A stretch of 64,000 bases of DNA from DASXRA01 sp036502575 (lineage in GTDB: Bacteria > Actinomycetota > Actinomycetes > Mycobacteriales > Jatrophihabitantaceae). The notes beneath the pieces are model-generated. The model did not search any database. It had not been told where the DNA came from and was given only the letters and a program-made list of their open reading frames with translations. The position numbers were made by a program, and so were the translations under genes. The stretch lies in contig DASXYL010000029.1 in NCBI GenBank assembly GCA_036502575.1, positions 141,264 through 205,263 of the forward strand. The letters are read 5' to 3'. This document shows, in pieces, positions 61,436-64,000 of this stretch. Within the stretch, counting starts at the first letter, position 1, and the number at the start of each line of letters is the position of its first letter.

Positions 61436-62347
61436 CTACAGCAGGCTGGTTTGGGCGAAGTCCTCCGTTAGCCACAGCCGGTGGTGCGCGGAGTCGAACA
61501 GCACGGCGACCCCGACCGCCTGAGCGTTGCCGGCCAGGATGTTCTTGCGGTGACCGTCATTGGGCGCCTGCTCGTTCACCATCGCCGACTCGAGATCCAG
61601 GGCCGCCTGCGCGGTGAGCGAGCTGCTCATGGCGATGTTCTCCCCGGCCCACCACCAGAAGACCCCGGCGGCTGACTCCCGCTTACCCAGATCCGCCTCG
61701 CCGGACACCTGATGGGACAGCGTGTTGGTGTTCGCCATCGCCTGGTTGTGCTGTTGCGCGCTGGTCTGCAGCCCCGAGCTCCACTTCAGCGCGCGAAGTC
61801 CGGCGTTTCGGCGCGATGCGTTGATCGCGGTGAACACGGACTGGGCCACCTGCGCCGGATCGGGCAGTCCGCTCGACGGGGCGGACGCGGGGCCCGTGAT
61901 CGAGGGCGCCGGGCCGCCGGTCGTCGCGGTCGAGCCGGGCAGCGCGGCGCCGCCCCCGCCCGGAGGGCCGGACCCCGATGGCGCCTCGGACGACCCGCTG
62001 GTCGACGCCGGCGCTGGACGCTGTCCGAGCTGGGGCAGGGCGCCCACCGATGCCGGGTGCCGGGGAGCGTCCCGGGTGATCGAGGCCGGCGGCGCGATCG
62101 CGGCGGCATCGCCGACCTGCGCGAACTGCGCCGCGTCGTCCGCCGCGGTGATGCTGCCCGGGGCCACGGCGTCCGGTCGCCGGTGCGCGGGGAGCGTGGC
62201 CAGCGCCAGGGCGAACAGGGCGCAGAAGACCGACCCGGCCGCGATCAGCGTGACGCGCTGCGAGGCGTGGGGGCTGCGGGTGGAGGCGGGTGTCGGCGCC
62301 ACGCGGTGACGTGCGCTGCGATGACGTGCTGTCCGCTGCGAGGACAT
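61436..62347 (-). CDS. Membrane-anchored CAP (SCP/PR1) domain protein
   Basis: 303 residues. Basic N-terminus, one TM (VTLIAAGSVFCALFALALATL), a Pro/Ser/Gly/Thr spacer (residues 60-155), then a bacterial CAP domain: INASRRNAGLRALKWSSGL, AQQHNQAMANTNTLSHQ (His), GENIAMSSS (Glu), NEQAPNDGHRKNIL (Glu, His) and VGVAVLFDSAHHRLWLTEDF. The four His/Glu positions look intact. Extracellular, role unknown; not part of the ilv pathway despite its position. Confidence 0.88.
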   Translation of the reverse strand: MSSQRTARHRSARHRVAPTPASTRSPHASQRVTLIAAGSVFCALFALALATLPAHRRPDAVAPGSITAADDAAQFAQVGDAAAIAPPASITRDAPRHPASVGALPQLGQRPAPASTSGSSEAPSGSGPPGGGGAALPGSTATTGGPAPSITGPASAPSSGLPDPAQVAQSVFTAINASRRNAGLRALKWSSGLQTSAQQHNQAMANTNTLSHQVSGEADLGKRESAAGVFWWWAGENIAMSSSLTAQAALDLESAMVNEQAPNDGHRKNILAGNAQAVGVAVLFDSAHHRLWLTEDFAQTSLL

Positions 62348-62461
62348 GCCAGAACTCCTGGTCGTGCAGGCCCCCGCCGTCGAAAGAGTCTGCCAGAGAT
62401 GTCAGGTTAGGTGAGTGTTTGACGCACCACTCTCGGCATGTGGGACGAGGGTCTCGCGGAG

Positions 62462-62491
62462 TTGAACTCGGTCGCGAACCGCGTGTAGGGT
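62462..62491 (+). promoter_or_regulatory. ilvB leader promoter
   Basis: TTGAAC (62462-62467), an 18-bp spacer, TAGGGT (62486-62491), ending 7 nt before the leader-peptide GTG, so the leader is probably translated from a leaderless end. Confidence 0.55.
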
Positions 62492-62498
62492 TTCGTTC

Positions 62499-62537
62499 GT
62501 GCGTCATCTCGTACTTATCGACAAGCGCGTCGGCTGA
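62499..62537 (+). CDS. ilvB attenuator leader peptide
   Basis: 12 residues, GTG start: VRHLVLIDKRVG, then TGA. Residues 4-7 are Leu-Val-Leu-Ile, plus Val11, the amino acids made by the pathway downstream. Too short to prove by coding statistics. The case rests on branched-chain content, the promoter placed exactly for a leaderless start, and the hairpins that follow. Slow translation at those codons should prevent termination before ilvB. Confidence 0.65.
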   Translation: MRHLVLIDKRVG

Positions 62538-62558
62538 GCCCAGCCTCACCGACGCGCT
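62524..62558 (+). promoter_or_regulatory. Leader hairpin 1 of ilvB attenuator
   Basis: AGCGCGTCGG pairs perfectly with CCGACGCGCT (10 bp), extended inward by TGAG/CTCA after one bulged base. Its 5' arm includes the last codons of the leader peptide, so ribosome position would decide whether it forms. Confidence 0.6.
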
Positions 62559-62590
62559 AACCCTTCGTGCCACGGCACGGGGGGTTTTTT
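62559..62590 (+). terminator. Intrinsic terminator of ilvB attenuator
   Basis: AACCC-TT-CGTGCC pairs with GGCACG-GG-GGGTT (13 pairs counting two G-U), with a tight loop and six T residues, 42 nt before the ilvB start. Rare in such GC-rich DNA. Confidence 0.75.
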
Positions 62591-62632
62591 AGTGGGCTCA
62601 TGTTGCTAGGACGACCGAAGGAAGGCACCGCG

Positions 62633-64000
62633 ATGAACGGCCAGTCAGCCAGCGAGGAGAGCATCACGGGCGCGCAGGCACTCGTGCGTTCGCTCGAGCA
62701 GGTCGGCGCGGACGTCGTATTCGGCATTCCCGGGGGAGCGATCCTCCCCGCGTACGACCCCCTCTACGACTCCACGAGAGTGCGACACATCCTCGTCCGC
62801 CACGAGCAGGGCGCAGGACACGCCGCGGAGGGGTACGCGCAGGCCACCGGCAAGGTCGGGGTCTGCATGGCGACGTCGGGTCCCGGGGCCACGAACCTCG
62901 TCACCCCGATCGCGGACGCCTACATGGACTCGGTGCCGATCGTCGCGATCACCGGACAGGTCGGCCGTCCTTTCATCGGCACCGACGCCTTCCAGGAAGC
63001 CGATATCTCCGGGATCACCCTGCCGATCACGAAGCACAACTTCCTCGTCCAGTCGGCGGCCGAGGTGCCGCAGGCGATCGCCTCGGCGTTCCACCTCGCC
63101 TCGACCGGACGTCCCGGGCCGGTGCTCGTCGACATCCCCAAGGACGTGCTGCAGGAACGGTCGCCGTTTCAGTGGCCGCCGCGCATCGACCTGCCCGGCT
63201 ACCACCCGGTGACCCGCCCGCACTCCCGCCAGATCCGGGAAGCGGCGCGGATGATCACCGGGGCCAGCCGCCCGGTGCTCTACGTCGGCGGCGGCATCAT
63301 CAAGGCCGAAGCCGCCCCCGAGCTGCTCGAGCTGGCCGAGCTGACCGGCATCCCGGTGGTCACCACGCTGATGGCCCGGGGCGCGTTCCCCGACGGGCAC
63401 CAGCAGCACCTGGGCATGCCCGGCATGCACGGTTCGGTCGCCGCGGTCGGTGCGCTGCAGAAGTCGGACCTGCTCATCACGCTTGGCGCCCGGTTCGATG
63501 ACCGGGTGACCGGCCAGCTGGCCTCGTTCGCGCCGGACGCCCAGGTCATCCACGCCGACATCGACCCGGCCGAGATCTCCAAGAACCGCCGGGCCGACGT
63601 GCCGATCGTGGGTGACTGCCGTGAGGTGATCTCCGACCTGATCAGCGCGATCAAGTCCGAGCACCAGGCCGGCCGGCGCGGCGACCACGACGCCTGGTGG
63701 ACCCAGCTCGAGGCGCTGCGCCGCACCTACCCGATCGGCTACGACGAGCCGTCCGACGGCACGCTCGCCCCGCAGTACGTGATCAAGCGGATCGGCGAGA
63801 TCGCGGGCCCGGAGGCCATCTACGCGGCCGGCGTGGGCCAGCACCAGATGTGGGCCGCGCAGTTCATCAGCTACCAGAACCCGCGGACCTGGCTGAACTC
63901 GGGCGGCGCGGGCACCATGGGCTACGCGCTCCCGGCCGCCATGGGGGCCAAGGTCGGCATGCGGGACTCCTGCGTGTGGGCCATCGACGGGGACGGCTGC
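62633..64000 (+). CDS. ilvB: Acetolactate synthase large subunit, C-terminus cut by window edge
   Basis: 456 codons are visible. First step of branched-chain amino acid synthesis, needing TPP, FAD and Mg. GADVVFGIPGGAILPAYDPL, catalytic Glu in ILVRHEQGAGHAAEGYA, QVGRPFIGTDAFQEADI, GARFDDRVTGQL, and the start of the TPP site (AIDGDGC) where the window ends. Start ATG with GAAGGAAGG 7 nt upstream. Controlled by the attenuator; ilvN and ilvC presumably follow. Confidence 0.98.
   Translation, partial: MNGQSASEESITGAQALVRSLEQVGADVVFGIPGGAILPAYDPLYDSTRVRHILVRHEQGAGHAAEGYAQATGKVGVCMATSGPGATNLVTPIADAYMDSVPIVAITGQVGRPFIGTDAFQEADISGITLPITKHNFLVQSAAEVPQAIASAFHLASTGRPGPVLVDIPKDVLQERSPFQWPPRIDLPGYHPVTRPHSRQIREAARMITGASRPVLYVGGGIIKAEAAPELLELAELTGIPVVTTLMARGAFPDGHQQHLGMPGMHGSVAAVGALQKSDLLITLGARFDDRVTGQLASFAPDAQVIHADIDPAEISKNRRADVPIVGDCREVISDLISAIKSEHQAGRRGDHDAWWTQLEALRRTYPIGYDEPSDGTLAPQYVIKRIGEIAGPEAIYAAGVGQHQMWAAQFISYQNPRTWLNSGGAGTMGYALPAAMGAKVGMRDSCVWAIDGDGC

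Overview
The window is 64 kb of very GC-rich, gene-dense DNA from an actinobacterium. The evidence is many GTG starts, short intergenic gaps, the GlgE alpha-glucan pathway, GatCAB, and a gene order that strongly recalls the Mycobacterium tuberculosis Rv3041c to Rv3003c region (comparison from memory of H37Rv; no search was run). ABC ATPase, EchA, methyltransferase, acyltransferase, GT4, methyltransferase, EtfB/EtfA, cysteine desulfurase, MnmA, MetE-like, LigA, ACT protein, GatC/A/B, LppZ-like, Cfp6-like and IlvB all appear in that relative order. It is not Mycobacterium: PfkA is absent between gatA and gatB, and many genes are inserted. I cannot name the genus; a Frankia/Jatrophihabitans-type lineage is only a guess.

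Layout. 0-15 kb: alpha-glucan and trehalose genes (treS cut by the left edge, glgE, glgP, glgX) interspersed with a secreted M28 peptidase, a truncated haemoglobin, a CGNR regulator divergent from a methyltransferase/reductase pair, and an Lrp regulator divergent from an M20 peptidase. 15-22 kb: ABC ATPase, enoyl-CoA hydratase, methyltransferase, HAD phosphatase and acyltransferase facing a GT4 glycosyltransferase and a second methyltransferase, resembling the mycobacterial methylglucose lipopolysaccharide locus without its GH57 gene. 22.9-24.7 kb: etfB-etfA. 25.5-31.4 kb: MFS transporter, lhgO, then the csd-mnmA-metE-like operon. 31.5-36.3 kb: a FtsX-type permease with two ATPases. 36.3-40.4 kb: a GH debranching enzyme divergent from ligA. 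40.5-50 kb: acyltransferase-3/SGNH protein, ACT protein, gatCAB, a surface propeller protein, and a LuxR-type regulator lacking its ATPase half. 50-56 kb: SDR, zur, a DUF4397-sortase fusion and znuACB. 56-64 kb: a membrane protein, sugar-dehydrogenase lipoprotein, 2-hydroxyacid dehydrogenase, PH-domain protein, ilvD, a CAP protein, and ilvB behind an attenuator, cut by the right edge.

Regulation visible in the DNA: at least fourteen genes have a TAnnnT -10 box ending 6-8 nt before the start codon, so they are probably leaderless. These include glgP, ligA, gatC, zur, ilvD and the ilvB leader peptide. zur and znuA share a box based on CGGGAACGnTTnCCG. The ilvB leader encodes a peptide rich in Leu/Val/Ile codons, followed by two hairpins and a T-run.

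The least expected content is between genes. A 42-bp palindrome occurs twice, nearly identical, each time exactly at a convergent gene junction. A second palindrome family based on AGTTGTCCGCGC has three copies and lies beside copies of a third dispersed repeat. A four-unit AT-richer inverted repeat sits between convergent oafA-like and ACT genes. No tRNA, rRNA, CRISPR, transposase, integrase or prophage gene was seen. No stretch longer than 300 bases lacks a gene; the longest gaps (12747-12965, 42491-42769, 61220-61435 and 62348-62632) are described as features.
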